From the NCBI RefSeq assembly GCF_027887165.1, contig NC_077235.1:47605395-47669394 (forward strand): a stretch of DNA of 64,000 bases, given 5' to 3'. The notes beneath the pieces are model-generated. The model ran no database searches. It was not told the DNA's origin and saw nothing but the letters and a program-made list of their open reading frames with translations. Shown piece after piece: positions 1 through 14,200 of this stretch; the stretch's first letter is position 1, and every line of letters begins with the position of its first letter. This DNA comes from Monodelphis domestica (taxonomy: Eukaryota; Chordata; Mammalia; Didelphimorphia; Didelphidae). The translations under genes and the position numbers were made by a program.

Positions 1-776
1 GACTGTACCAAGCTGGGAAAGCTTTGAGTGTAAGCCCAGTGAGAGATTCTTTGTGGGTTAGCTAAAATACTAGGGACTTGTCACCCAAGGTTAACTGTGA
101 GACAGTGAATTTTATTTTGCCTGTAGTCATTCATCGAGGTCACATTCTGCATTGGTGAAGGGAGGGGATCCAGCATATTATGTTGGTATACAATTACAGC
201 TCAACAAAATAAATAACACTAATACAGCATATTTGCAAGTTTAAGTAAAGTAATCATGATGGGCCTTCTTTGCCCAAGGAACCAACAGAGCCAGCCTCAT
301 GATCACCACCTCCTTCCTTAGTGTGTGTGAATGCTCACATCAGCCCAGGAAGCTTTTCTGAAGGTGTTGAATACTTCAAAACATTTTCTATAGGCTCTCT
401 TGTCTTTGTAATTTACTTTAGGGAACTTATCACTGGGAGTGAGGGTTGTTTAATTAGTACCAGGAATTCCTTGCCCCAATGCAGATGGTCACACATCTTA
501 GAGCCATTTCTGAAACTCAGGCCTTTGGACTCCCCAGTCCAAAACTTATTCCACTGTGCTTTGTGAGCTGGCCTGACATCTGGCCAGATGTATTTTGCAC
601 AAGCACTTTTTAGTACTATTGAACTTGGTCATTCTTGACCCTGGACCATGCACCATGCCTTGGAGTGTTCTAAGTATGAATTGTACTTTGGAGGCATTTG
701 ATAGTTACAGCCTTTTGGGTATCCTTCCCTTTCCTTTTGGCCACTAGGAAGACTCCTTTGAGTCACAGCCCTTTCT
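1..776. other. Non-coding, probable MAP7D3 intron
   Basis: No exon with coherent splice sites and no recognisable repeat was found here. It lies upstream of the first visible MAP7D3 exon, so it is probably intronic (inference). Its right edge, 777-791, is the left target-site duplication of the L1 that follows. Confidence 0.5.
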
Positions 777-791
777 AAAATGTGGCATCCC

Positions 792-3661
792 TCCAGGTGA
801 TATGGATGAATACTTACAAAAATATAAATTGCCTAGACTAAAAGAGGAAGAAATAAATTACCTAAACAACCCCATATCAGAAAAAGAAATTGAACAAGTC
901 ATCAAAGAACTCCCTAAGAAAAAATCCCCAGGTCCAGATGGATTCATAAATGAATTCTATCAAACTTTCAAAGAACAACTACTCCCAATATTATATAAAC
1001 TATTTGACAGAATAAGCCTAGAAGGGGTTCTACCAAATTCTTTTTATGACACAAACATGGTACTGATCCCAAAGCCAGGCAGGTCAAAAACAGAGAAAGA
1101 AAACTATAGGCCAATCTCCCTAATAAATATAGATGCAAAAATCTTAAATAAGATACTAGCAAAAAGACTCCAGCAAGTCATCACAAGGGTTATCCACTAT
1201 GATCAGGTCGGATTCATACCAGGAATGCAAGGATGGTTCAATATTAGGAAAAGCATCCACATAATTGACCATATTAACAAGCAAACTGACAAAAATCACA
1301 TGATTATCTCAATAGATGCAGAAAAAGCCTTTGATAAAATACAACACCCATTCCTATTGAAAACACTAGAAAGTATAGGAATAAAAGGGTCTTTCCTAAA
1401 AATAATAAACAGTATATATCTAAAACCATCAGCAAACATCATCTGCAATGGGGATAAACTAGAAGCCTTCCCAATAAGATCAGGAGTCAAATAAGGATGC
1501 CCATTATCACCTTTACTATTTAATATTGTACTAGAAACACTAGCAGTAGCAATTAGAGAAGAAAAAGAAATTGAAGGTATTAAAATTGGCAATGAGGAGA
1601 CCAAGCTGTCACTTTGCGGATGATATGATGATTTACTTAAAGAATCCTGGAGAATCAACCAAAAAGCTAGTTGAAATAATCAACAACTTTAGCAAAATTG
1701 CAGGATACAAAATAAATCCATATAAGTCATCAGCATTTCTATCTCCAACCCAGTTCAGCAGCAAGAACTAGAAAGAGAAATTCCATTTAAAGTCCATTTA
1801 AAATACTTAGGAATCTATCTGCTGAGACACACAGGAACTATATGAACACAACTACAAAACACTCTCCACACAATAAAAACTAGATCTAAACAATTGGAAA
1901 AACATTGATTGCTCATGGGCAGGGTGAGCTAACATAATAAAAATGACCATCCTACCCAAACTTATCTATTTAGTGCCATATCCATTGAACTTCCAAAAAA
2001 CGTTTTTACTGAATTAGAGAAAACCATAACAAAGTCCATTTGGAAGAACAAAGGATCAAGGATATCCAGGGAAATGATGAAAAAAATACAAAGGAAGGTG
2101 GCCTTGCAGTCCCAGATCTCAAACTATATTACATAGCAGTGGTCATCAAAACAATTTAGTACTGGCTAAGAGACAGAAAGAAGGATCAGTGGAATAGACT
2201 TGGGGTAAATGACCTCAGCAAGACAGTCTATGACAAACCCAAAGACCCCAGCTTTGGGGACAAAAATCCACTATTTTATAAAAAACTGCTGGGAAAACTG
2301 GAAGACAGTGTGGGAGAGATTAGGTTTGGATCAACATCTCACACCCTTCACCAAGATAAACTCAGAATGGGTGAATGACCTGAACATAAAGAAGGAAACT
2401 ATAAGTAAATTAGGTGAACCAGAATAGTATACATGTCAGATCTTTGGGAAGGGAAAGATTTTAAAACCAAGCAAGACTTAGAAAGAGTCACAAAATGTAA
2501 AATAAATAATTTTGACTATATCAAATTAACAAGTTTCTGTAGAAACAAAACCAATGTAACTAAAATTAGAAGGGAGGCAACAAATTGGGAAACAATCTTC
2601 ATAACAAAAACCTGACAAAGTTCTAATTACTCAAATTTATAAAGAGTTAAACCAGCTATACAAAAAATCAAGTCACTCTCCAATTGAAAAATGGGCAAGG
2701 GACAGTAATAGGCAGTTTTCAGTTAAAGAAATCAAAACTATTAATAAGCACATGAAAAAATGTTCTAAATCTCTTATAATCAGAGATGCAAATCAAAACA
2801 ACTCTGAAGTATCACCTCACACCTAACAGATTGGCTAACATGACAGCAAAGAAAAGTAATGAACGCTAGAGGGGATGTGGCAAAGTGGGGACACTAATTC
2901 ATTGCTGGTGGAGTTGTGAATTGATCCAACCATTCTGGAGGGCAATTTGGAACTATTCCCAAAGGGTGATAAAAGACTGTCTGCCCTTTGATCCAGCCAT
3001 AGCACTGCTGGGTTTGTACCCCAAAGAGATAATAAGGAAAAAGACTTGTACAAAAATATTCGTAGCTGCACTCTTTGTGGTGGCAAAAAATTGGAAAATA
3101 AGGGGAAGCCCTTCAATTGGGAAATGGCTGAACAAATTGTGGTATATGTTGGTGATGGAATACTATTGTGCTCAAAGGAATAATAAAGTGGAGGAATTCC
3201 ATGGAGACTGGAACAACCTCCAGGAAGTGATGCAGAGTGAAAAGAGCAGAACCAGGAGAACATTATACACAGAGACTGAGACACTGTGGTTCAATAGAAC
3301 ATAATGGACTCCTCCATTAGTGGCAATGCAATGACCCTGAACAATCTGCAGGGATCTATGAGGAAAAACACTATCCTCAAGCAGAGGACAAACTGTGGGA
3401 GTAAAAACACTGAGGAAAAGCAACTGCTTGACTACAGGGGTTGAGAGGATATGATTGAGGAGAGATGCTAAATGAATATCCTAATGCAAATACCAACAAC
3501 AAGGAAATGGGTTCAGAGCAAGGACACATGTGATACCCAGTGGAATTGCACGTTAGCTAGGGGAAGGGTGGCGGGAGGAGGTGGGGGAGGAAAAGAAAAT
3601 GATCTCTGTTTCCAATGAATAATGTATGAAAACGACCAAATAAAATAATGTTTAAAAAGAT
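792..3661 (+). mobile_element. 5'-truncated L1 (LINE-1), ORF2 and 3' end, decayed
   Basis: The segment 802-1494 translates to the fingers/palm part of an L1 ORF2 reverse transcriptase, with [28 protein letters not shown] and [16 protein letters not shown] motifs. The frame is cut by TAA at 1492-1494, where the family has Gln before GCPLSPLLF. The catalytic F-A-D-D (1613-1624) follows in a continuing but broken frame. Downstream pieces at 2209-2615 and 2885-3304 correspond to the ORF2 C-terminal region. The 3' end is A-rich. Both ends carry the same 15 bases, AAAATGTGGCATCCC (777-791 and 3662-3676), a target-site duplication starting at a TCT/AAAA site as expected for L1 endonuclease. The 5' part (ORF1 and endonuclease) is absent, so the copy is dead on arrival and has since gained stops and frameshifts. 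Confidence 0.95.
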
Positions 3662-4139
3662 AAAATGTGGCATCCCAAACTGAATGTGATATTCCATATG
3701 GTGTTCTGCCCTAGACGGAGTACAGATTGTCTGTAAGCTCCCCAGGCCTGGACACTAGAACATGCTTGATATAGCCTAAAACTGCATTCGCTTGCTTGCT
3801 TTCCATACCTCACATGAGAGAATCTCTGCCCTCAAGGAGGTTATAATCTTGTTGGATGGATAAGATTCACATGAAACAGTTACTGATCCGTGCAGGAGAA
3901 TATGAGTTTTAAATTGTGTAGTATGATTGTAGGAGCTATAGAAATAAATGAATAGCTTCTGAGTGGTGTAGGGATTTGAGGTCAATTTGGAATGATGGGT
4001 GGGATCTTGTTAGGTAAGAAGGAAAGAAGGGGAGGGCACCTTCATGAGCTAAGGCACAGAGATGAGAATATGCATAACATGCTTAGAATTATTTATCATT
4101 TAAATTAGTGGACAATAAAATTTGAGTGGAAGCACAGAA

Positions 4140-4560
4140 CAGTATAGATGAACAGACATTTGAAGAGCAGGATTCAAATCCTGTCCCTGATACTTGTTAG
4201 CTCTGTGGCCAAAGGCACATACTTAGTTGCCTCTTTATTTTATTTTTATTTAAAATCCTTCCCTTCCATCTTCTAAGGCAGGAGAGTGTTAAGGGCTAGG
4301 CAATGGGGGTTAAGGGACTTGCCCAGGGTCACACAGCTAGGAAGTGTCTAAGGCTAGATTGGAACCCAGGACCTCCTGTCTCTAGGCCTGCTTCTCAATC
4401 CACTGAGCCACCCAGCTGCCTCCTTGCCTATAATATAGGGATGATAACTATAGCACCTGCCTCACAGGGTTTTGTGGGCCTCAAATGAGATACCTTATAT
4501 AAATGCTTTATAAACTTTAATATGCTATATCAATGTCAATTATTATTAGATATTTGTATA
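4140..4560 (+). repeat. MIR-type SINE, interrupted
   Basis: The left arm (about 4140-4235) contains the GATTCAAATCCTG B-box-like stretch and the CTCTGTGGCC region. The right arm (about 4425-4560) continues with the typical 3' part (GGGATGATAACTATAGCACC and AAATGAGATA). The two arms are separated by a reverse-oriented marsupial SINE. Confidence 0.75.
4236..4424 (-). mobile_element. tRNA-derived marsupial SINE
   Basis: Read on the - strand it begins with a GGCAGCTGGGTGGCTCAGTGG-type head (RNA polymerase III A-box), then a GGTTCCAATCT-type B-box and the GTGTGACCCTGGGCAAGTC core. It ends in an A/T-rich tail (about 4236-4257 on +). It splits a MIR. Confidence 0.9.
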
Positions 4561-5116
4561 ATAAATCTCTTCAAAACCAGTTTCACTGAAAAAATGGGGC
4601 TAGTGTGTAGATATTTTTTTCAAAACCAATGCATTATTGACTTGTCTTTATAGAAGACTCTAGATTGACTTGCCTTTCTAAAACTCTCCTTAATTTCATT
4701 TTTAGCAGCACTGGGGAAATAGTCACTTCAGTTTGTTTAGCACTGTCTTTTCACCTATATTCTCATGTACTTCTCTCAATTTCCCTGTTAAGTAGTATAA
4801 ATGCTGTCATCCCTAATCTGTGGATGAAGACATTTTTCTGATGAGGCCTTGTTCAGCATCCCAAAGTTAGTTTATGGCAAAACCTGGATTCAAACTAGGC
4901 CTTCTCGCATCAAGTCCAGTGATGTTGGGGGGATGGGGTAGCAGGAGGGAATTATGGAGACCCATGTAAATCACAAGAAAGGGTAAAAGTATAGAGAGTG
5001 ATCCTGTAAAAGATGTTTTTGGCTGTGTTTTGAAAAACAACCTTCTGAAGCCATGTTTTAGGAAAAGAGCTGTTTCCAGAGTAACAAATCTAACCATTTT
5101 CTGCTTATGTTACTAG

Positions 5117-5270
5117 GAAAGTAAAAGAGGAAACTGAAAAGAAAGCAATTGAGGCAGAAGAAGAAAGGGATGCTGGGCACACTCAACTTGGGGAAACAAG
5201 CCCACCAGAAGAACAGCAACAGAAGACAGAAGAGGACCAGGAGAGGCTGGCTGCAGAACTCCAGCAGCAG
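5117..5270 (+). CDS. MAP7D3: MAP7D3 exon (first visible)
   Basis: It follows an ACTAG acceptor and ends before GTGTGC. It starts with the last base of a split codon, then 51 codons (KVKEETEKKAIEAEEERD...ERLAAELQQQ). The content is almost wholly charged and Gln-rich, typical of the extended helix of the MAP7 domain. The first base implies that the missing upstream exon ends two bases into a codon. Confidence 0.88.
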
Positions 5271-8200
5271 GTGTGCTAGTGCTAAGCTGTCTTACTAGGA
5301 AACAGCAGGAGTCACCTGTGCTTCCTAGTAAGCCTCTTGTCCACTCAGTGTAGTATGTGTCCTACCTAGTACTTTGGTCTCTTGGATGGATCAGTCAGGT
5401 ATGTGCTTAGAACATTTTCTACTTTGGCCAGCTACGAGCCCGAAAGGTTAATCATTTTTTCGAAGTCATCTCCCATAGGTTATGTCTGACCTGACCTGAG
5501 CACCAGACTGAAAGAGAAAACTCAAATCATCTGTTTCCCCAAGTATTCTTTAGTTAAAATAGTTACTATCTCAGGCCCATAAAATTAAACCACTGAGTAC
5601 TTACTAAACATTATTATATGCCTCAGAACTGTGCTGGGTGCTTATGAAGATATGTGTTGAAAAGAAGTTAATGTGGAAGGAGGGAGGAGGCATACCACAT
5701 CTTGAATTCATAGTCTTGTTATAGAGACAAGACACTGAGACAACTGGAGAAGAATACAAGAACCCAAATGTGGGGGATAAACAATAAATGCTGAAGGTGA
5801 GAGAGGTGAACAATGTGGTCTGAACTGATTGGAGAGGACCAGAGGACGTGGAGGCGGCTCTAAGGGTTGGATAAAATGGGAATTGGGAAGGTAAAGCAGA
5901 CATAAGACAAAGAAGAAAAGGAGTGAGGGTTTAAAGAAAGAGGAAAAGGTGAAGATTATTTCCATAGTTTAAAGTAAGTACACTTGTAGTTTAGAGTGCA
6001 AAGCCACTGGCAAAGGTTGTTCAACAAACATTTCTGTGAAATCAGTTGCATTGTCCAGAGCCTCAGGGGAAATGCAGAGACATATAAGCCACTCTCCCTG
6101 CTTTGGAGCTTAGAAAGAATACAGGAAGCGGGCTATATGGTGCACCCACTGGTAAATATGAGATGTGTCTAAAAGGAGTGTCAGGTGTTGGGCGATCAGA
6201 TGAGAAGTCAACTCTAGGCAGGGCAAGCAGGGAAGATTTCAGGGGAATGAGGTGGCCTTTGACCTGCAACTTAGAGTAGATGTGATGGTAGTAGAAAGAG
6301 AGGTGGAGGAGGGATGTGGTCAGAAGAATGAAGGCTTTCCTCATCTGCTGCCTCAGCATGAGCAGAGACACAAACATGAGGCACTGGAGGGGAGCATTCT
6401 AGTTTGGTTGAAACATGAATGTTAGGAACTTGTAATAGACTGGCCTAACTCTCCTGTCTGGTAGTGAGCTCTTCGGGATTTTTATTCTCAGCAGTCCACT
6501 TCACACCTCTCTTCTTAGTCTTAAGCCTTACAAAATGGAATTAGTTATATGGTAGAAGTGAGTGTGAACATTCACATTGTATGGTGAGGTCCTCTTTGAG
6601 AACCTTTTAAGCATTTCTCGGACAATTAGGAATTGTGACTCTGATCTGGCATATTAATAGAGAGCTCAGATTTTCTATAACAACTTCTGTATTGGTGTAA
6701 CAAGAAAGATTTTCCAGTTTTTGTTCATCCAGCATTCTAGTAACCTAGACTCTCCTATCACAATTCCTTCACACCTTCATTGCTGTTGTTCTTAATGATG
6801 ATCCTACAGGTGCCTGAGGTACCATATAGAGTTTCAGAGAAAGATGAGATTCTACTTAGTAGTATAATTTTAGTGTTAGTCTTATTTTATTGTACTCTGA
6901 TGTTTTACCAGGGGCAGCTAGGTGGCGCAGTGGACAGAGTGCTGAGCTTAGAGTCCAGAAGTCTCATCTTCCTTGTTCAATTGTGGCCTCACATTAGCTA
7001 GCTATGTGACCCTGGGCAAATCACTTAACCCCATTTGCTCTAGTTACCTTATCTATAAAATGAGCTGGAGAAAGAAATGGCCAACAACTCCAGTATCTGC
7101 CAAGAAAACCCCAAATGGGGTCACAGAGAATCAGGAAATGATTGAAATGATTCAACAACAACAAAATGTTTTACATAATTGGTACTCTGCATATGGTACA
7201 CCAACAGTGCCCCAATCAATGTCCCTTTGCTACAATAGCTTTAGTACTTTTTGACCATCTCTACTCTTAACTTCTTGAAATCTACTGTAGTGTCATTTGA
7301 CATCTTGCCCAAAGTACAAGTTTGATGGCTGCCCAGAAGACAGAAGCTTTTGCTCCAGCAGCATTCACTTCCACAAGTGCCATTTCGCTTGCAGATGTCA
7401 GATCTACATGGGTCCTGTGCAACCAGCTACACTCTGGGCATTGTTTTATCTTGGGGACCCATTTCATGTTTGTGTGTGATAATACTCTAGTCCCCAAAAA
7501 CGCTGAGTGACTGATCCCAGAGCTCCGGTTACATATGAAACTGAGCACTGTGCCATTTCCCTACTTATTATAGAAGGAGGAAGCTGAAGTGAAGGCCCAG
7601 GAGGAAGCTGCAAGGCAGAGGCGGGAGCGTGAACGGATAATGGAGCAGAGTGTGCAAGAACGCCTGGAGAGAAAGAAGGTCAGCTAGATGCTGTGTCTGT
7701 CCTCTGCCCACCCTGACGAGTGCCTCAGATTGCCCTGCAAGGGAGAAGATGCTTCTCTTCTCCCTTCTTCTTCTTCCTCCTCCTCCTCCTCCTCCTCCTC
7801 TTGAACTTGGTGGAATATTGCAGGCTGAGTGTGCTCTTGGGGAGGGACGTCATATTATATGCCTCCAGCTGTAGAATCCTCTAGAAATAAAGCTGCTTTT
7901 CACAAAAGGGGGCCGAGCCATGGGAAGAATTGAGGCAGCTTCTCAGCTTGACACAGGGTCAGTTTTGGTAATAACTGAAGAGAAAGCAATTGTACTGACT
8001 TAGGGCAGGCAGGGTCCTAGGACCATCATAGGACATACAATCCAAGGACTTTGAAAAGTCTGGTCACTTGAGGATGAGGAGAGCTGATCCCTAGACCACA
8101 GCCTCTCCCATGGCCTCTGAGGACTGCGGTACATGAATGAGTCACCTTTTGCAAGCTGAAAAAGCTGGGAGGTCCACAGTCAGCCTCACCTGAAGAGGCC

Positions 8201-11200
8201 AAAGGATGTGTCCTGCCAAGGGAATCCAAGGCCTGGAATGCATTCCTCTATTTCCTTCATTATTTCTACCTCCGCTAACAAAGTTTCTTAGAGCACTACA
8301 TACAAGTGTCCTCTAAATTTAGAAAGGCAGTTATGTGCCAGACTTAGAATCAGAAAGATCTTAGTTTGAATTCTACTCCAGGTACTTACTATCTATATGA
8401 CCCTGGACAAGTCACTTCTAACCTCAGCCTCCTCATCTCTAAAATGGGGATAATAAGAGTACCAAATCAGTTAAATGAGAGAACACTGACTGAAATGCTT
8501 TGTAGACCTTAAAGGTCTATACAGGATACCCCCAAAATCGTAATATACTTTTAAACTACTAAAGCATAAAACTACACTCAGATTTTTGCTATATTATGTT
8601 TGAATATTAGCCATTATTGTTAATATGTATGTTGTTTTATTGCTTCAAAAAACAAATTCTCATTTGTTGGCAATAATCTTTATTTATGATAAAGAATAAC
8701 CTTTCTGCTGGGCCAAATTCAAATGAGAAACAAAGTGATTAGCATTCACAGCGCTTTGAAGAGTGCAGTAAGAAAGGAAATTTGGGACCCGGATCCTTAG
8801 ATTATTTGTACCTAATTGACAGAAAAGAATGATAAACCAGTTGTCAGAGATGATTACTTTGACAGCCTCCTGTTTCAATTCTATCCATTTCTTTTTTATA
8901 GCTCTTTAAGAGTTATGGTTGATAGATAGAGAGCTATATTTTTTTTTCTTCTAATAGAGAATTGAAGAAATTATGAAGAGGACCAGAAAGGTTGAACAGA
9001 ATTCAGAGCAGGTAAGCTTATCTACGGGGCAAGTGTGCCACCTGTTCCTCTTTATCTTCTTATCTCTCAATCAGCTGGGCCAGATTACTCCATATTCAGG
9101 CTAACTTGACCTACTTGCTGTGCCCCATAGATGACCTTCTGTCTCCCATCTTTGTGCTGGTTGTCCTACATACCTAGAATGGTCTCCCTCCTCACCCTAT
9201 CTTCTTGGAACACCTCATTCTAGCCAAGGCTCAACTCAAGTGCCACCTCCTATGAGATCATTCTTAAGATTCCCCAAGTGTCCCCCCAGAGTGAGAGAGA
9301 GAATCCCCAGTAGGACAGAAGCTTCCTACTTTCGTCTTTCTCCTGCCACACTAAATCCTTGTTAAATTAAACTGAATTGAAATTGGGAGAATAAGAAACC
9401 CAAAAGGACCCTCCAGTTAGGGCTTTGGAACTTTCCTTGGGTCCTGGGCTCCTTTGGCAGACTGGCTGGTGATGGCTACTGATGGGTACCTTCTCAGAAT
9501 CAAGTTTACAAATTCATAAAGGAAAAAAGAAAACTAATGATATTGAAACCCAGTTATCACAATATTGGTTTTAAGATGTCGATTTCCAGTAGGAACCCTT
9601 GACATACAATTTTCATATGGAAAGACACATTTGAAACTCTTTCAAAACTCATGGGTAGCAGATTGAAAATTGTTGAGATTCACCTTTTTATTCTTTCTTC
9701 TACTTACCCTTTGGTGGAAATGTTCATGAACTGTAACCTGGACAAATGGAATAAAGGTCCAAGAAAGAAATTAATATTAGATCACACTTATATAAGAACT
9801 TAAACATTTTTATTATTATTCATTATCTTCCTCCCCCAAAAAACCTTTCTTCCTAACTTTTCTTTTACTGTTGAGGATGCAGCTAACTTCCCAGTTACCC
9901 AGGCTTGCTACCTCAGTGTCATCCTTAACTCTTTGACTTGTATTCGCCTTATGTATCCACTCTATTTCTCATCCTGTTTTCTGCCTTCACAGCATCTCTG
10001 AAATACTCTCGCTCCTCTTCTCTGCTACTACCTCACCCCAACTCCCAGTGCAGGCTTCAGCACCTCTCCCCTGGACTACTGCAGTTGGCAGTCTACCTGC
10101 TGGTGGAGGCCTATCTTAAATCTTTCTCCATTCCAGTCTATCCTCCTCTCAGGTGCCAGAGTGACATCCCTAAAGCACAGATCTGACTGTGTTACCTCCT
10201 CTGCTCAATCAAATCCAGTTGAAAATGGAAAAATCTTCCACTGGGCTTTTCATGCTCTTCACAACCTGGCCACGTCCTTCCTCTTCAGTCTTTTTGCACT
10301 TTATGTAATTTATGGTCCATGACACTGGCCTCCTTGATGTTTATCTATCTCTTGACACTGTACCTTTTGCCTGGCTGTTTCCATGTTCTTCCCTCTGCCT
10401 CCTGACTTTTCTGTCTTCCTTCAAAACTCAGCTCAGTTCTCATCTTCTGAAGAATTTTTTCAGCCTCCCCTATTCCAAATTGACATCCCCCTCAGATTCC
10501 CTTTCATTCCGACTCTTTCTTCTGTATGATCATAGTTGTTTGTATGTCTCCCCATCAAAATGTGAGCAGGGACCCTGTTTTTGCTGTTCTTTGGAACCTC
10601 GGTGCTTAGAATATACTCAGCCCATATTAAGTAAACACTGAATAAATCCCTATTGGTGGGAAATTTACAAAGGACACTAGTCTTTTGAGTCCTCAAATCC
10701 TTGCTCCCTCAATTCTTGCCACATGACTGAGGGCAAGTTCTTTCTCTTTGGAGCCTTGGTTTCCCTACTTGTAAGATGGGTACAGTGGTTGTACCAAATA
10801 TCATACAGGGTAGTTGATGGAAAATTACTTTGTGACTGTGAAGTGGGCATTTTGCATTGGAGGTTCAGGGTCTCTGAAGAGTCAGTGAGGCCTACTATGT
10901 TGGTCCTATTCGGGACCTATTCAAAATATCTTTACTCAGCAGCTTTTCTTCCCCAAAGCTACCAGAAACACTTCAATAGCTGCTGAGTCCATTCCTGCTT
11001 TACTTGCCTTCTGTTGTTGAGCCTTGTGCCTAACCAGTTGGGATCAATATAGATTTTAATTCCATGGGGCAGAGAACAGAAGGAGGAGGGGACTTTCTGG
11101 CCCTTCAGGAAAACAAATGAAATCAAAATTATCTTTCTTTAGTCTCACAGGGCTAAATGCCAGAATTCTCATTGTTTCTGCAATCATTTCATGCTTTTTT

Positions 11201-14200
11201 ATCAGAGACTAAATTTTGTAGCAAGGTGAGTTTAGGGGAATGGACCTGCAATTTTTCTGGAATAGGGAATTCTTGGCTAATGAAACTTCTTGTGCCAGTG
11301 CATGTTGGCATCTTAGAGGGCTGCCTAGAGCAGTGGAATCAGATTCAATAAGAAAGGGATTGCTCAAGTATATAGCACTATCCCTGGTGTCCACATTTTG
11401 ACTTAGAAAACCACACATTTGTATTTTTATTTATTTTGGTAAATATTTCTCAATTACATCTTAATCTGGTTCTGTCTGCCTGGTGAGCTTCTGACCTACA
11501 GCATGGCCAGGATATGACCCCAGGTCTTTCTGCCTCTGGGCCTAAGTGCTCTATCCATTATACCACCCAGACACTCACTTTGAAAAGGTTTATTAAATTG
11601 TACACTGTGAAATAACAATGAGAATTTGCCACTGAGGCATGGTGGTGTAGAAAGGGTAGTGGCTTAGAATTGAGATCTAAATCCTCTGATCTCATCCTCT
11701 CCATCTTTTTTTAAACCCTTACCTTCTATCTTAGAAACAATACTGTGTATTGGTTCTAAGGCAGGAGAGTGGTCAGGGTTGGGCAATGGGGGTGAAGTGA
11801 CTTGCCCAGGGTCACACAGCTGGGAAGTATCTGAGACCAGATTTGAACCCAGGACCTCCCATCTCTAGGCCTGACCTTCAATCCACTGAGCCACCCAACT
11901 GCCCCCTTATCCTCCCCATCTTAAGAATGAGGAGACTAAGACTCAGAGAAGTGACTTGTCCAGCCTCTCAGAGCTGAGAGTCCAGACTAGCCCCCTTTGA
12001 TCCTATGGCATTTAGAATGAATGAAGTTGTTATGCTAACGATGCCTCATTAAGAAGTGATGTACTGAAGTTTATGTCAGGTTTTTCCTGTTTTTAACTTA
12101 TAAATATGGTCACTGACATAAAAATAGAGACAAATTCCACTGGCGTATTTGTGAAAAGCAACGCCAAACTATAATTACAGTTAGAAAACTCTACCTTCCA
12201 AAGAAACTTTGAGTATCAGGAGTTCTTCTTTAGGACAGAAGAATCTGTCCTTTTGCCATAGTTTCAGTATACACACCTTTACCAGGTTACTGTGTCCTCT
12301 GTTTGTGACTGAGCCTAACTTTCAGGCCTACTTCCCCACACTGAAATTACACCTGCAGTTCAACCACTGTTGTCTTTCCTGCTCTCTTGGGTCTCATTCC
12401 ATGGGCCACTGCCCTCAAGTCATAGACAATTAACCTTTAATCTTTTTTAAAAACTCTTTCTTTCTTAGTAACAACTCTAAGACAGAAGGGCAAGGGCTAG
12501 GCAGCTGCAGTTAAGTGACTCGCCCAGAGTCACAGCCCAGGAAGTGTATGAGGTCAGATTTGAACCCAGGACCTCCCAACTCCAGGCCTGGTGCTCTATC
12601 CATTTTGCCACCTACAACCCCAATTAACTTTTAATCTGAAGGCGTAAAATAATTATCATAGAAAAGTGAACACTGAAATAATAGAGATGGTTTGATAGCA
12701 AATAGTTCCTGAGCCCAGTCATGTGTTGCTTGGTTACAGAGTGAAGAGAAGTCTAAGAATGAGGCTATTGACGAGGATGATGCTGTTGAAGCAGACAAAG
12801 AAAATTTGGAAACAGTGGACCCCCTGGGTATGCCTCCATTCATAAGTTTAGCTTTTGTAATAATTATTTAGGATGCTGGAGAATGATTATAATCATGATA
12901 ATCATAACTCCCATTTGTAAAGTGCTTTAAGGATTGCAAAGCACTTTTTCCTGCTAAAATCTTGTGAGGTAGGTGGTTAAAGTGATATTAACTCCCATTT
13001 TACAGATGAAACTGGAGCTCTCAGTTTGAAGTGATCTAATAAATTAGAGGGTATCTGTATTTATTTAAATGTAAGGTGAAACTTCATAGAGTTTTAATGT
13101 ATGAAGCTTTTCATGACTGACAGGATATGAAATTAATCTTTGTAAGGTTTGGAAAACTGAATACATCCTACCCAGAAGACAAGGGGAGTTATAATGAATG
13201 GCCCCTTTTTATGTTCTTTCTCTGTTTTCCCAAATCAGTTCACTATGGAAGTATTTATTTAGGTCTGAGATCTCGTGCTACAATGCAGGGGTTCTTTGTC
13301 TTGGACCCCTTTAGCAATCTAGTGAAGCCCTTTTCAGAATCATGTGTTGGTTTTTAAAAAAATTTATAACTGAAAGAAATGCTAGGTTTCCTTTAGAGGT
13401 TGGTGAAAAGATGCAACTTTTTTCCATTCCAGTTGATGGATCCTCTGAAGTCTGTGGATGCCTTGGGGATCTAGGCCCCATGTTACAAGTTCTTGGTATA
13501 AAGGAATGTAGTTAAATTCAGTCTTTTTTCACATTCCATGCAGAAGGGAGACAATAGAGGCATCTTTTGGAGAGGTGGGACCAGAAAGGCAATGATCATA
13601 ATTGGCACCCCATCACATTTCAGTTCTTGAGGGTGGAGATTCTATTGAAACCCTTCTTCATAACTTCTGCTCAGTGTACTGCCATCCACCTAGAGAAGAT
13701 ATGTTGGTATTTGATGAGCAGCATGCCCTGGGGCAGTACTGCTGCCTCTAAACATAGCTCTAGCTTCCTAATTTTACCTCTCATCTAATAAGATATTGGA
13801 GAGATCTGTTGTGCTTTATTATAGTTGATCTTGAAACTCAACTGGTTTTTTATTCTATCTTTTATCTTCACAGTCAAAATCACTGAAAGTGACTCACCTG
13901 AAGAAGTCAAACCCTCAGGAGAACTTAGTGCTACGACGCCTCCTCAGGTACCTTGTGAGATACAAACCGAAACTACAACCAGCAACGAGACTGACGCACT
14001 CATCACCAATGGCAATGAGATGGCCCCAGAGCCAGAAAATAGCAAACCTGATTTGGATATGACTCTGGCAACAGACACTAGGTTAGTCACCTTTATAAAT
14101 AAAATACAGCTTTTTTGAGAAGGTAGGATGGAATATTTTCCATGGAATTATTAATTAATTTCTTTAAACTTATTTGAAAAAAAGATAAGGTAAAGCAAGT

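Larger units (their letters stand above)
3677..5116. other. MAP7D3 intron sequence with MIR and SINE
   Basis: No exon was found. The acceptor of the next exon ends at 5115-5116 (ACTAG). The interval holds a MIR interrupted by a marsupial SINE, listed separately. Confidence 0.5.

Noticed and set aside
1296..1658. 120-codon - strand frame
   Set aside because: It is the antisense shadow of the L1 ORF2 reverse transcriptase.
9938..10641. Two open frames of 82 and 109 codons
   Set aside because: They lie in L2-type repeat sequence and show no host-protein features.
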